Positions 1 to 9,539 are shown, counted from the first letter of the stretch. The stretch is 41,007 bases of DNA from Bacillota bacterium (GCA_028280325.1 JANQLZ010000148.1:1-41007); one strand, 5' to 3'. The notes: a model not told the origin generated them from the letters alone. Translations and numbers: made by a program.

Positions 1-52
1 CTACCATGACTACAAATAATAAAGATATCTTTATTATTTGTAGTCATGGTAG
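1..52. repeat. Perfect 52-bp palindrome at the window edge
   Basis: Bases 1-26 are the exact reverse complement of bases 27-52, with no spacer, centred on GATATC at 24-29. The symmetry runs right up to the first base, so the true palindrome may be longer. A zero-loop perfect palindrome at a sequence end is typical of an assembly or amplification fold-back, or of a contig that stopped at a palindrome. A real cruciform or terminator is possible but less likely. Confidence 0.9.
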
Positions 53-519
53 GTTATTTTTTGATAAATATTTTTAAAAGTGATCCATGTACACTGCTAT
101 TGACAGGGGCAGAACAGGAGATCTACGATAGCTTCGTAGTTGAGTATGATAGTAATATCCTGGCAGAAGCTGATCCGCTGTTAATATGCAAGTTATATCT
201 GCATGCAATGCAGACTAATGACACTGATACTGGCTATCAATTGGTGAGTAAAGACCAAAAGTACGCTACCTACATACCTAGTAAAGATGAGTTTCTAATA
301 GAGAGCTTTTTTCACTATGGCAAACTGTCAGAGGAAGCTTATGAAGAATGTCATGACCTTAAGGTTACTGTTGGTAAGGATGGTATTTATGCCACGGTTT
401 CCTGGATTAGCCGGGAGATTGAGAAAGTAAAAGGACAGAAAGACAGTTCTCGTTTCACCTTTAAGCTAGTAAAAGATGAGAATAGCTGGAAAGTATTATA
501 TCCGCCCTTTAATAGCTAA
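46..519 (+). CDS. Hypothetical protein, possibly 5'-truncated
   Basis: This 157-residue reading frame has no family I recognise. The first ~20 residues (MVGYFLINIFKSDPCTLLL) are hydrophobic; the rest is acidic and soluble. The ending, in which an F-x-F-K-L-V-K strand is followed by a W-K-V-L turn, resembles small NTF2-like or lipoprotein domains, but that is only an impression. The ATG lies inside the 52-bp palindrome and has no clear ribosome binding site. If the palindrome is an artefact, the real N-terminus is missing. A terminator-like hairpin follows at 554-604, separating it from rapZ. Confidence 0.45.
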   Translation: MVGYFLINIFKSDPCTLLLTGAEQEIYDSFVVEYDSNILAEADPLLICKLYLHAMQTNDTDTGYQLVSKDQKYATYIPSKDEFLIESFFHYGKLSEEAYEECHDLKVTVGKDGIYATVSWISREIEKVKGQKDSSRFTFKLVKDENSWKVLYPPFNS

Positions 520-553
520 TTTTTTGAAGCGCTGACTATTAATTTATACAAAG

Positions 554-604
554 CACCACTGCTGCCCAACTGCCAATTGAGATTGGGGAGTAAGGGTGTT
601 TTTT
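554..604 (+). terminator. Probable rho-independent terminator
   Basis: CACC...TGCT...CCCAA pairs with TTGGG...AGTA...GGTG across small internal loops, followed directly by six T residues. It lies between the first gene and the rapZ promoter, where a terminator is expected. Confidence 0.5.
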
Positions 605-631
605 GTATTATTCAAGACACGTTTAATTTTA

Positions 632-658
632 TTGACAAATATTATAGTATGATATAAT
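632..658 (+). promoter_or_regulatory. Sigma-A-type promoter for rapZ-yvcK
   Basis: A perfect -35 box TTGACA (632-637) and a perfect -10 box TATAAT (653-658) are separated by 15 bp. That is short against the usual 16-18 bp but the boxes are ideal. The rapZ start codon is 28 bp downstream, preceded by the ribosome binding site TAGGTGAT. Confidence 0.65.
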
Positions 659-685
659 CAAGAAAACATTAGAGTAGGTGATAAG

Positions 686-1555
686 ATGACAGATCTGCAA
701 ATACTGATTATAACAGGCATGTCTGGCGCTGGAAAATCTTTAGCTTTGGACTTTTTAGAGGATCGGGGCTATTACTGCATAGACAATCTGCCACCTAAAT
801 TAGTTCCAGTGTTTATTGATCTATGCCGCGGCTCTGATGATTTAAACAAGATTGCCTTGGGGATTGACATTCGCGGAGGGCGCTTTTTTAAAGATATGGA
901 CAATGCTTTGCAGGAGTTTAAGCAACGTGAAATCAATTATAGAATCATTTATATAGAAGCAGATAATGAAGTCTTAGTGCGTAGATTTAAAGAAAAACGC
1001 CGGTTGCATCCCTTAAATGATCAACTAAACAGTTTACTGGACAGTATCAACGCCGAGAGAAAAGAGCTTATGCCGTTAAGATTGAAGTCCGATCTGATAA
1101 TAAATACCTCCGGACTGCGTCCGCCGCAGCTCAAGGGTAAACTGTTTTCTTACTTAGATGTTTATCGCAGTGGTCAGATGATGGATATTACAGTTATGTC
1201 TTTTGGCTTTAAAAACGGTATTCCACTTGATGCTGATTTGGTTTTTGATGTCAGGTTTCTGCCTAATCCATATTACGAGCCGTTACTGCGTAATCGCAGA
1301 GGTATAGAAAAAGATGTGCAGGAATTTATCTGGCAGCATCCTATTGCGCAGGACTATTTAAAAAAGATCCAGGACCTGCTTTTATTTTCTATTCCCCATT
1401 ATGAGCTGGAGGGTAAAGCTCAATTAACAATTGCGATCGGCTGTACGGGCGGACATCATCGTTCGGTCGCTTTTGCTGATAAAATATATCATATCCTGCA
1501 GGATCAGCAGTTGTCAGTAAGTATCAAGCACCGTGATATCAGTATAGAGAGGTAA
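686..1555 (+). CDS. rapZ: RapZ (YvcJ) nucleotide-binding RNase adapter protein
   Basis: The 289-residue protein has normal family length. It shows the P-loop GMSGAGKS (residues 11-18), DNLPP just after, the conserved block SFGFKNGIPLDADLVFDVRF in the second half and the C-terminal CTGGHHRS motif. In Enterobacteria RapZ binds glucosamine-6-phosphate and directs RNase E to the GlmZ small RNA. The Firmicute orthologue YvcJ binds and hydrolyses nucleotides and affects competence, and its RNA role is less clear. The ATG follows TAGGTGAT at good spacing, and yvcK begins 6 bp after the stop, the standard Firmicute rapZ-yvcK pair. The third usual partner, whiA, is not next to it here. Confidence 0.95.
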   Translation: MTDLQILIITGMSGAGKSLALDFLEDRGYYCIDNLPPKLVPVFIDLCRGSDDLNKIALGIDIRGGRFFKDMDNALQEFKQREINYRIIYIEADNEVLVRRFKEKRRLHPLNDQLNSLLDSINAERKELMPLRLKSDLIINTSGLRPPQLKGKLFSYLDVYRSGQMMDITVMSFGFKNGIPLDADLVFDVRFLPNPYYEPLLRNRRGIEKDVQEFIWQHPIAQDYLKKIQDLLLFSIPHYELEGKAQLTIAIGCTGGHHRSVAFADKIYHILQDQQLSVSIKHRDISIER

Positions 1556-1561
1556 GGCCGT

Positions 1562-2848
1562 ATGGAACTGTTCAAATGGCTTTTACCGGGAATCGGTGTT
1601 AAACGTTGGATTATGTTAGCTGTTTTAGGGGTATTGATTTTTACTCAAGGGTTCCTTTATGTCTTGTGTATATTTTGGCCCGATATTATCAGTGTTAAAT
1701 TTGGCAGTGACAATATGCAGGTTTATGCCGTTTTGATGCTGATAATAGGTATTGTTGTGCTGGTTGCTTCAATAAAAAATTTAATTCGGTCAGTGTTGCG
1801 GGCTTATCTGGAAGAGGATTTTGAGCGTCAACATGGTAAAATTATTGATGTATTGGTACGTCAAAATATCTTAAAATACGCCCCTCGGATTGTGGCTATT
1901 GGCGGTGGAACTGGCTTGTCTACGCTGTTAAATGGTTTGCGAGAGATAACCACTAATATTACAGCTGTCGTTACTGTAGCCGATAATGGAGGCAGCTCTG
2001 GCCGGCTGCGACAAATGGATATCCCTGCTCCCGGTGATATCCGCAACTGTATCCTGGCTTTAGCAACAGCTGGTGACCAGATGTATGATCTGTTTAATTA
2101 CCGTTATCAGAACAATGAAGAAATACCGGATGGGCTTAAAGGACATAGTTTCGGTAATCTGTTTCTGGCTACTTTAACCCGTATAACCGGCGACTTCCCT
2201 TCAGCGGTTAGGCTGGCGTGCCAGGTATTAGCTGTCAGAGGCAAGGTGCTGCCGGTAACAGACTGTAAAAAGGTTCATTTGCAGGCAGAGCTTAGCGATG
2301 GCCGCCTCATTGTCGGTGAAACTGAAATCGGCAAGGTTTCGGAAAAGATGAAAAAAATATCGTTGACAACAGCCTGTAATATAACAGAAGAGGTTAAGAA
2401 TGTTATTCGCGATGCGGATTTGGTTGTGATCGGCCCGGGCAGCCTCTATACCAGTATTATTGCTACCTTACTGCCGGAAGGCATGACTGAGGCTTTACGG
2501 CGAACCAGTGCCGAGATTGTTTATGTCAGTAATATTATGACTCAGCCCAATGAAAGCCTGAACCACTCTGTTGTCGATCATATCAAAGCTGTTGAAAACC
2601 ATATCGGGGCTGATATAATCGATGCGGTAGTAGTTAATACGGCTGATATCGATGAGAAAATTTTGCAACGTTATCACCAGGAAGGTGCCGACACTGCTGT
2701 TGTTGATAGAGCTGAGCTGGACAGTATGGGTAAAGATATATTGTACGCGGACCTGCTGGAGATAAATTATCAGCAGAGTGTGCGACACTCACCTGAAAAA
2801 CTGGCTTGGGTCCTGGCCAAGTACATTTTTGATGGGGCCAAGAGTTGA
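1562..2848 (+). CDS. yvcK: YvcK/CofD-like gluconeogenesis factor with membrane anchor
   Basis: The CofD-like Rossmann core begins near residue 100 with AIGGGTGLSTLLNGLR, followed by VTVADNGGSSGRLR and PGDIRNCILALA, and VVIGPGSLYTSI in the second half; all are hallmarks of YvcK. B. subtilis YvcK is about 317 residues, binds UDP-sugars and is needed for cell shape and growth on gluconeogenic carbon. This version is 428 residues because about 100 residues with two hydrophobic helices (about 15-38 and 55-75) precede the core, as in other Clostridia, so it should sit at the membrane. The gene normally found downstream (whiA) is missing; a c-di-GMP enzyme converges from the other strand. Confidence 0.94.
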   Translation: MELFKWLLPGIGVKRWIMLAVLGVLIFTQGFLYVLCIFWPDIISVKFGSDNMQVYAVLMLIIGIVVLVASIKNLIRSVLRAYLEEDFERQHGKIIDVLVRQNILKYAPRIVAIGGGTGLSTLLNGLREITTNITAVVTVADNGGSSGRLRQMDIPAPGDIRNCILALATAGDQMYDLFNYRYQNNEEIPDGLKGHSFGNLFLATLTRITGDFPSAVRLACQVLAVRGKVLPVTDCKKVHLQAELSDGRLIVGETEIGKVSEKMKKISLTTACNITEEVKNVIRDADLVVIGPGSLYTSIIATLLPEGMTEALRRTSAEIVYVSNIMTQPNESLNHSVVDHIKAVENHIGADIIDAVVVNTADIDEKILQRYHQEGADTAVVDRAELDSMGKDILYADLLEINYQQSVRHSPEKLAWVLAKYIFDGAKS

Positions 2849-2859
2849 AGGTCAGGCCT

Positions 2860-5241
2860 CTACTCATAACCCAACAGGTTAACCAGAGCCTTTACTACAT
2901 CTGGATCGAATTTGATCCCAGAGTTTTCCTTAAGCATTGAGATAGCCATTGATTGGGGCAGCGCCGGGCGATGGGCTCTGTCACTGATCATCGCATCATA
3001 GGCGTCAGCCACCGCCAGGATTCTGGACAGCAGGGGTATTTCTGACCCTTTTAGTCCTTTGGGATAACCACTCCCATCCAGTCTTTCATGATGAGCCAGC
3101 ACAGTTTCGGCAATGTGGGACATGCTTTTAGAGGAATTCAAAATACGATATCCTATTTCAGGGTGACGCTTTATTTCATTCCAATTCTCTGCTGTCAGCT
3201 GTTCGGTTTTGTTTAAGACACAGTCCCTGACGGCAATTTTCCCAATATCGTGCATTAAACCTGCCAGCCCCAGCTCATTTAGCAATGGATCTGACAAACC
3301 CATTGCTTGACCAATTTGCTTACATAAATTGCTGACTCGATGCGAATGCAGCTGCTCTATCGGGTTTTTTTCATGAAGAGTGGTCAGTATCATATTAATG
3401 GTATTGGCTTTAATGCTTTGATGCTCAGTCAGTTTATTTCTATACATCATGTCTTCAGCCTTAATAATTATACTGTTAATATCCTGTTCGGCATTAACTT
3501 TAGTTGCATAGCCTAAGGAAATGGAAGGCTCTGTGCCGGCAATTTTAATCTGAGCACAATTAGTTTTAATCTGGTCGCAGACAATTTTTGCTTCGTCTGA
3601 GGTGGTATTGAGTAACAGTATAATAAACTCATCTCCACCCCAGCGGGCAATGATGTCGTTTTTTCGGCATGATTTCCTGATAGCATTAGATATCTCTTTC
3701 AGTAATTGATCCCCAACCATGTGGCCGAAGGCGTCATTGGCCAGTTTGAGGCCGTTGACATCTCCCATAATGATAGAAATTGGCCTGTTTTTGGCAACAT
3801 CGGCTCTGTGGAGCTCTTCATCAAAAAATCTTCGGTTATAAAAGTTTGTTAAGCTGTCATGGTATCCTAGGTAAGAGATTTTCTGCTGCGCTGCTACCTC
3901 TTCTGTAGCATCCCTAAACACTAAGACAGTGCCCAGTATATTGCCATCGTTATCTTTAATCGGTGCTGCGCTGTCGGCAATGGGTTTCTCGGTGCCATCT
4001 TTGCAAATCAGCAGGGTGTTATTGGCCAAACCCACAATCCGGCCTGTAGCCAGAACTTTTTCAACCGGATTTCCAACAGGTAACCGGGAATACTCATTGA
4101 TAATATTAAATACCTTCTTTACCGGCCAGCCAATGACCTCATCTTTTTTCCAGCCGGTTATCTCTTCACTTACCCGATTAATCATGGTTATATTGCCCAG
4201 CCTGTCAGTGGTAATAACCCCATCTCCGACGGAGAGAAGGGTTACTTTGTACCTTTCTTTACTTTCCTTAAGCTGCTGCTCGGCAATTTTTTTCTCAGTA
4301 ATATCGTGAATTATGGAGTAAATCAGTTTTTCGCCTTTCAGCTTGACAGATCCAGTATAAACTTCAACGTCGCGAATAATCCCGGAAGACAGCTTATGTT
4401 TAAAATGAAAGCTGTTTTGTTTTTTTGAAACAGCTAACTCTAAATCGCGATGCAGTATATCTTTGGCATTGATGTTAATATCCCCAATATTCAGGTTTTG
4501 CAGTTGCTGACGTGACCAGCCGTAATATTCACAGGCCGCGGGATTAGCATCAATTATGGCCCCATCTTGAGGATTTATAATCAGCATCGCCGCGTGGTTG
4601 CTCTCAAAAAGGCTTCGGTAACGTTCTTCACTTTCGACCAGCCTGTTGTATGTGATATGGTGTTGATGCTGATTTAACATTAACAAACCCAATATAATAG
4701 TCCCTGGTGGAAATATTGCAAAAATCGGAAAAGTAATGCTTTTAACTATGTAAGGTATGTCTGCCTGAGGAATAAGCAGCGTAGACAGTATTACCCCAAA
4801 GCCACACAGCAAGCTGAAAAAATAAAGCTCCAGCCAGGCAAATTTCCGATTCTCCAAAATGTATTTCAGGCGGTATTTGTGGTAGGTTATTCCTATAGCT
4901 GCAGAAAAAATAATGGAAAGTACACCCGATATCGCTCCTATTCCTCCCAGAAAAATCCGGTAGGCAGATGTTAAAATGACGGCTATCAGTGTTGGAAACA
5001 GGCCAAAAAACATGCCAGTAATACTGATCAGTATTTCTCTGGTATCGAACTGGATGCCTGGTGAAAACCTAAAGGGGCTTGCCATGATCGCAATACCAAC
5101 TAATCCCAGCAGTATGCCGATGGAGATGCTTCGTAGTTGTTTGTATTTGAAAGATTTAAAAGGCATAACTGAATAAAGCACGCTTAATGCCAGCAGCATA
5201 GAAGTATTAGATATTAACCCCTTAATTAGTTGGCTGTTCAT
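2860..5241 (-). CDS. Membrane PAS-PAS-GGDEF-HD-GYP c-di-GMP enzyme
   Basis: The 793-residue protein has an N-terminal 5TM-LYT-type sensor with five or six helices (about 1-190), two PAS domains (about 208-320 and 330-455), a GGDEF domain with intact G535-G-D-E-F539 after RW, and an HD-GYP domain with H664-D665, HHE and G725-Y-P727. GGDEF domains make c-di-GMP and HD-GYP domains break it down. Both signatures are intact, so the protein could be bifunctional and switched by its sensors; net activity cannot be read from sequence. The ATG follows GAGGTGACTT on the minus strand. It converges with yvcK, with only 11 bp between the stops, and I see no strong terminator there. A duplicated 12-bp sequence lies upstream of the gene. 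Confidence 0.92.
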   Translation of the reverse strand: MNSQLIKGLISNTSMLLALSVLYSVMPFKSFKYKQLRSISIGILLGLVGIAIMASPFRFSPGIQFDTREILISITGMFFGLFPTLIAVILTSAYRIFLGGIGAISGVLSIIFSAAIGITYHKYRLKYILENRKFAWLELYFFSLLCGFGVILSTLLIPQADIPYIVKSITFPIFAIFPPGTIILGLLMLNQHQHHITYNRLVESEERYRSLFESNHAAMLIINPQDGAIIDANPAACEYYGWSRQQLQNLNIGDININAKDILHRDLELAVSKKQNSFHFKHKLSSGIIRDVEVYTGSVKLKGEKLIYSIIHDITEKKIAEQQLKESKERYKVTLLSVGDGVITTDRLGNITMINRVSEEITGWKKDEVIGWPVKKVFNIINEYSRLPVGNPVEKVLATGRIVGLANNTLLICKDGTEKPIADSAAPIKDNDGNILGTVLVFRDATEEVAAQQKISYLGYHDSLTNFYNRRFFDEELHRADVAKNRPISIIMGDVNGLKLANDAFGHMVGDQLLKEISNAIRKSCRKNDIIARWGGDEFIILLLNTTSDEAKIVCDQIKTNCAQIKIAGTEPSISLGYATKVNAEQDINSIIIKAEDMMYRNKLTEHQSIKANTINMILTTLHEKNPIEQLHSHRVSNLCKQIGQAMGLSDPLLNELGLAGLMHDIGKIAVRDCVLNKTEQLTAENWNEIKRHPEIGYRILNSSKSMSHIAETVLAHHERLDGSGYPKGLKGSEIPLLSRILAVADAYDAMISDRAHRPALPQSMAISMLKENSGIKFDPDVVKALVNLLGYE

Positions 5242-5272
5242 AAGTCACCTCATACAGTATAAATCATTGTAA

Positions 5273-5300
5273 TATTCTATCCTTTTATTATTCTATCCTT
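5273..5300 (-). repeat. Two 12-bp direct repeats upstream of the c-di-GMP enzyme
   Basis: TATTCTATCCTT occurs at 5273-5284 and exactly again at 5289-5300, a 16-bp period (AAGGATAGAATA on the coding strand). They lie 32-60 bp upstream of the start codon. This is a plausible site for a dimeric regulator, but no known operator is recognised. The rest of the 300-bp gap (5242-5541) is AT-rich with no reading frame, apart from the glyS terminator. Confidence 0.45.
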
Positions 5301-5509
5301 ATGTTCGACATAATCCAACAATAACTTGAGCACTATTACTGGTTTGTGCTTAAATCTATATGATTCTAGTAGCCTGATTTGGTCACCTGCTAAATAATCT
5401 GGCAATAGTTAAATTATAATAAATTTTTTTATCGTAAGTTTTATTAATATGCAATGTATGAGAAGTGTCTGAGCCTAGCCCACTACTGCGCTTTTGTAGT
5501 TTAAATCAG

Positions 5510-5538
5510 AAAAGGGCTCCTCATTGATGAGGGCCCCT
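5510..5538 (-). terminator. Rho-independent terminator of glyQS
   Basis: GGGCTCCTCAT (5514-5524) and ATGAGGGCCCC (5527-5537) form an 11-bp stem with one mismatch and a TG loop. On the minus strand it is followed by TTTT. It lies just past the glyS stop. Confidence 0.8.
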
Positions 5539-5541
5539 GTT

Positions 5542-7614
5542 TTACTCCACTACTATTTGTGTTAAATCGGCCAGCTCAGCTGTCATCGAGACAATAGCCT
5601 GCAATAAAGCTAAGCGGTTGTTTTTAATCCCTTCATCTTCATCCATTACCATTACATTTTCAAAGAAATTGTTAATGGGCTGTTCCAGAGAGGCAAAGAG
5701 TGAAAAAGCCGTTTTGTAGTCTCTGGCCGAGATAGCCTCCTTAAACCCGGGCTGCACAGAGCTATACCTCTGATATAGTGTATATTCAGAATCATGTTGG
5801 AGCAGGTTCGGATTTAACACCTGCCAGGCAGCTTTTTGAGCCAGATTATTAGCACGCTTAAATGCTGTTATTAAAGAATTAAACTCGGCCGTCTGCTTAA
5901 GTCCATTCAAAGCTGCTGCCTTGCAATAAGCAGCGTAAAGATCATCGACAGTACAGTTTAAGACACTGTCGACAATATCGTAAGGGTACCCTTGGATAAT
6001 CTGCAGGTAATGGCGCAGCCGAGCTGCAAAAAACTCAGCCAGTTCCTCAAAAATATTTTCGCTGATATTCCCCAGATTTGGGAGTTGATCTAAAGCAACC
6101 TTGTTCAGCTCCTTGAGAGACAGGGTTAGCTTATTTTCAATTAAGATTCTGGTAATACCCGTGGCCTGGCGGCGCAAACCATAAGGGTCCTGTGAGCCGC
6201 TGGCTTTAATTCCGGCAGCTAAACATCCGACAATAGTATCAATTTTATCTGCCAGAGCAACGACTATACCTTGAATCGTCTGAGGCAGGTCGTCATCTGC
6301 GCTCTGAGGCAAATAGTGTTCTCTGATTGCTTTGGCTACATTGGCCGGATAGCCCTGGTTCAGGGCGTATTTTTCTCCCATAATTCCTTGAAGCTCCGGG
6401 AACTCGTAAACCATAGCTGTAGCTAGGTCGGCCTTGCATAATCTGGCTGCTGTATGGGCCTGTTTGGCTTCCTGATCATTTATTGTCAATTCCTGGCTGA
6501 GATAATCGGTCAGGCTGGTGATACGCAACGTTTTTTGATAAAGGGTTCCTAATTTCTCCTGGTAAACAACCGACTTTAGTTTTTCCAGATAGAATTCAAG
6601 GCCGTTGTTCTGGTCTTCGGTAAAAAAGAAACGAGCATCTGCTAAACGAGCTGCCAAAACCTTTTCATTACCTGATATTACCGTGTCTATGTATTCAGCT
6701 GTACCATTCCTGACCCCAACAAAATAATCTGCCAAGCTGCTGTCGCTGTACCGAACCGGAAAATATCTTTGGTGTTCCCGCATCGGCGTGATAATTACTT
6801 CTTCTGGCAGCTCCAGAAATTCTTGCTGGAATTTGCCCAGAAAAGCTGTCGGATATTCAACCAGGCAGGTTACTTCTGTCAGTAGCTTTTCATCTGCCAT
6901 TACCCTTAATCCGTGGGTATTTTCAATCTCCTTAATCTGGGCCAGGATCATTTCTCGGCGTTCAGCCATATCAGCTATAACGTAGTTTTGCTTCAGCACC
7001 GCTACATAATCAGAGGCGCTGGCAATCTTGACAGAGGCTTTGCCTAAAAAGCGGTGGCCTTTTGAATAAAAGTCTGACTTGAGGCCAGCATAATCAAATG
7101 ACAGCAGCTGATTGCCCAGCAAAGTCACCAGCCAGCGGATCGGTCGGGCAAATCTGATAGGATTGCTGCCCCAGCGCATCGGTTTAGGAAAACTCAGCTT
7201 GTCTATGAGCTTAGTTAAAAGTGCGGGCAAAATATCCTTTGCCGGCAATCCCGGGGTCTTTTTAATGGCATATAAATAAGCTTGTCCTTTAATCTCTTTA
7301 GTGATCAGATCTTTTTGGTCAAGATTGAGTTTTCTGGCAAATCCCAACCCTGCTTTGGTTAAATTACCTGACTGATCAACAGCGATACGGGAGGGCGGTC
7401 CTTTTATCTCTTCCGCAAGATCAGGCTGCTGCATAGACAGATCGCTGACAATCAAGGCCAAACGTCGGGGCGTAGCGTAAGTACTGACCGTACTGTAGGT
7501 CAAGCGGGCACCCTTCAATAATTCCTGGCTATATTCAGCCAGCTGCTCTAAAGCCGGAGGAATAAAAGCGGCTGGGATCTCTTCTGTGCCTATTTCTAAA
7601 AGCAATTTTGTCAT
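5542..7614 (-). CDS. glyS: Glycyl-tRNA synthetase beta subunit
   Basis: The 690-residue protein begins with the family signature LLLEIGTEEIPAAFIPPAL and contains MREHQRYFPV and VRNGTA further in, as in bacterial GlyS. The beta subunit of the alpha2-beta2 enzyme carries the tRNA-binding HD-type region and the C-terminal anticodon-binding domain; the alpha subunit carries the main catalytic site. The ATG directly follows the glyQ stop codon, so the two should be translationally coupled. A terminator follows the gene. Length is normal for the family. Confidence 0.97.
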   Translation of the reverse strand: MTKLLLEIGTEEIPAAFIPPALEQLAEYSQELLKGARLTYSTVSTYATPRRLALIVSDLSMQQPDLAEEIKGPPSRIAVDQSGNLTKAGLGFARKLNLDQKDLITKEIKGQAYLYAIKKTPGLPAKDILPALLTKLIDKLSFPKPMRWGSNPIRFARPIRWLVTLLGNQLLSFDYAGLKSDFYSKGHRFLGKASVKIASASDYVAVLKQNYVIADMAERREMILAQIKEIENTHGLRVMADEKLLTEVTCLVEYPTAFLGKFQQEFLELPEEVIITPMREHQRYFPVRYSDSSLADYFVGVRNGTAEYIDTVISGNEKVLAARLADARFFFTEDQNNGLEFYLEKLKSVVYQEKLGTLYQKTLRITSLTDYLSQELTINDQEAKQAHTAARLCKADLATAMVYEFPELQGIMGEKYALNQGYPANVAKAIREHYLPQSADDDLPQTIQGIVVALADKIDTIVGCLAAGIKASGSQDPYGLRRQATGITRILIENKLTLSLKELNKVALDQLPNLGNISENIFEELAEFFAARLRHYLQIIQGYPYDIVDSVLNCTVDDLYAAYCKAAALNGLKQTAEFNSLITAFKRANNLAQKAAWQVLNPNLLQHDSEYTLYQRYSSVQPGFKEAISARDYKTAFSLFASLEQPINNFFENVMVMDEDEGIKNNRLALLQAIVSMTAELADLTQIVVE

Positions 7615-8529
7615 TTATTCCGCCTCCTTGTATACATCAAGCCAGTGTTCTCGTTCAGCCTCATCTTTGATCAGTGGAAAACCTAGTTTTCGCCGTGATT
7701 CAAGGTACTGTGCCGCACATAAACGAGCCAGGTTCCTAATTCTGCCAATATAGGCGGTGCGCTCGGTCACGCTTATTGCTCCCCGGGCATCGAGCAGGTT
7801 AAAAACATGAGAACATTTCAGAGCCTGGTCATATGCCGGGAGTACCAGCTGATGCTCTATAAGGCTGTCGGCCTCTTTTTCATATAAATCGAACAGGGTA
7901 GACAGGGTTTTGATGTCAGCGAATTTGAAGTTATAATGAGAAAACTCGATCTCATTTTGTCTGTATATGTCACCGTATGAAACACCGTCTGTCCATTCCA
8001 GCTCTAAAATACTGTCAACATTTTGGATATAAGTAGCAAGACGTTCTAACCCGTAAGTGATTTCACCGCTTACAGGCAGGCAGTCTAATCCGCCACATTG
8101 CTGGAAATAGGTGAACTGAGTTATTTCCATGCCATCAAGCCAGACCTCCCAACCTAATCCCCAGGCTCCCAGGGTAGGTGCTTCCCAATTATCTTCAACA
8201 AAGCGGATATCATGTTTAGCCGGATTTATACCGATGGCCTGCAGGCTGTCCAGGTAGATCTCCTGAATATTATCCGGTGATGGCTTAAGTATGACCTGGT
8301 ATTGATAATAATGTTGGGTTCGGTTGGGGTTTTCTCCATAGCGACCGTCAGTAGGACGGCGGCACGGCTCAATGTAGGCAGCTCGGTAAGGCTCCGGGCC
8401 CAGGGCTCGTAAAAAAGAGGTAGGGCTCATTGTCCCGGCACCCTTTTCAATATCATAGGGCTGATGAATGATACAGCCCTGTTCTCCCCAAAATTTGTTG
8501 AGCGTTAAAACCAGTTCTTGAAAATTCAT
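7615..8529 (-). CDS. glyQ: Glycyl-tRNA synthetase alpha subunit
   Basis: The 304-residue class II synthetase subunit carries the well-conserved blocks [53 protein letters not shown] and [10 protein letters not shown]. It forms glycyl-adenylate and charges tRNA-Gly together with GlyS. The ATG follows the ribosome binding site AAAGGAGCGAGGGT. I see no T-box leader in the 111 bp upstream, although many Firmicute glyQS operons have one. A host that consumes glycine through glycine reductase still needs glycyl-tRNA, but no direct link between the operons is visible. Confidence 0.98.
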   Translation of the reverse strand: MNFQELVLTLNKFWGEQGCIIHQPYDIEKGAGTMSPTSFLRALGPEPYRAAYIEPCRRPTDGRYGENPNRTQHYYQYQVILKPSPDNIQEIYLDSLQAIGINPAKHDIRFVEDNWEAPTLGAWGLGWEVWLDGMEITQFTYFQQCGGLDCLPVSGEITYGLERLATYIQNVDSILELEWTDGVSYGDIYRQNEIEFSHYNFKFADIKTLSTLFDLYEKEADSLIEHQLVLPAYDQALKCSHVFNLLDARGAISVTERTAYIGRIRNLARLCAAQYLESRRKLGFPLIKDEAEREHWLDVYKEAE

Positions 8530-8640
8530 ACCCTCGCTCCTTTATGATTGTTGCCATATTAGTATGGCTTAAACAGACAGATAAGTTACTCACTGGCAAT
8601 AAAGCCCACTGATTTAAAGATTCAATCAATGATGCTGGAG

Positions 8641-9426
8641 TCAGACGTAAAAAAGAAGTGCCAAAGCAAAGATATTATTGACCATATGAGCAATAATTGG
8701 ACTCAATAAAGAGTTGGTTTTATTATAAGCGATGCCAAAACACATTCCAATGACGAACAGTCCGGGCAGCTGATACCAGTCGAAATGCATAACTGCAAAC
8801 AGTAGGCTTGATATGATTAAGCCAGTTCTAACGCTGTAGCGCTTTTGCAGGGTACGCTGCAATACCCCTCTGTACAGTATTTCCTCAAATACAGGAATTA
8901 ATAAAGAGGTTAAACCTATTGTCAATAACATATAGGGCCCATCAAATTTTTCGAGTACTTGGACAATGTTTTGTTTTGCCGGGGACATGTCGTTTGCCTG
9001 ATACCACATATTACTGGCTAAAGAAACCACGAAATTCATCGTTAATGCGATTAGGCCCCAGGTAACCCCAACTCTGATGGCCTTTTTCTTGACAGCAAAA
9101 AAATCAGTAATAGAATTTTTAAACCCGTAAACCAGGAATATGGCTAACAGATAGCAAAAATTATTGACGACTGACATAATCAGCGTACCTGTTGAGGTTT
9201 CCAGGAAGGCACTGCTGTTGCCTTTAGTCAGTATGGCAACCAGAAAACCACTCACAAACTGAAAAATAAAGGCCAGGGATATGGCAATCAAGAAATTTTT
9301 AATCGATAAGTTCATCTGGCAATCTGTTTTTTGCGGAGGCCTGTCGAAATTATTTTCTATCATGTGGGCTAAAACTCCTACTAAAATTAATGATATTATA
9401 ATAACAGTATATTTTTTAACGGGCAA
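8641..9426 (-). CDS. CPBP-family intramembrane protease homologue
   Basis: This 261-residue multi-helix membrane protein carries the CPBP (CAAX protease and bacteriocin-processing, Abi) motifs: EEILYRG near residue 185, MHFDW, and HMVNN near the C-terminus. These are the glutamate, arginine and histidine positions expected in active members, so it is probably a membrane endopeptidase of unknown substrate. The start is uncertain. The TTG at 9426 gives an extra N-terminal helix but has no visible ribosome binding site. An ATG at 9363 has TAGGAG 11 bp upstream and would give 240 residues. A paralogue lies at 27680-28399. Confidence 0.82.
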   Translation of the reverse strand: MPVKKYTVIIISLILVGVLAHMIENNFDRPPQKTDCQMNLSIKNFLIAISLAFIFQFVSGFLVAILTKGNSSAFLETSTGTLIMSVVNNFCYLLAIFLVYGFKNSITDFFAVKKKAIRVGVTWGLIALTMNFVVSLASNMWYQANDMSPAKQNIVQVLEKFDGPYMLLTIGLTSLLIPVFEEILYRGVLQRTLQKRYSVRTGLIISSLLFAVMHFDWYQLPGLFVIGMCFGIAYNKTNSLLSPIIAHMVNNIFALALLFYV

Positions 9427-9539
9427 GGGTTTAATGACTGGGCTTATGCCCTGCTGTTTTTCCTGTGTGGCTAAGTTTTACGACATATATTGATACCGGT
9501 GTTTAACAGCTGGTTTCAAGTAGTTGGGACAATTTATGT

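Noticed and set aside
3929-4309. Plus-strand frame of 126 codons
   Set aside because: It lies fully antisense to the PAS region of the c-di-GMP enzyme and has low-complexity composition.
8530-8640. T-box leader for glyQS
   Set aside because: No T-box core or specifier stem could be found in the short leader.
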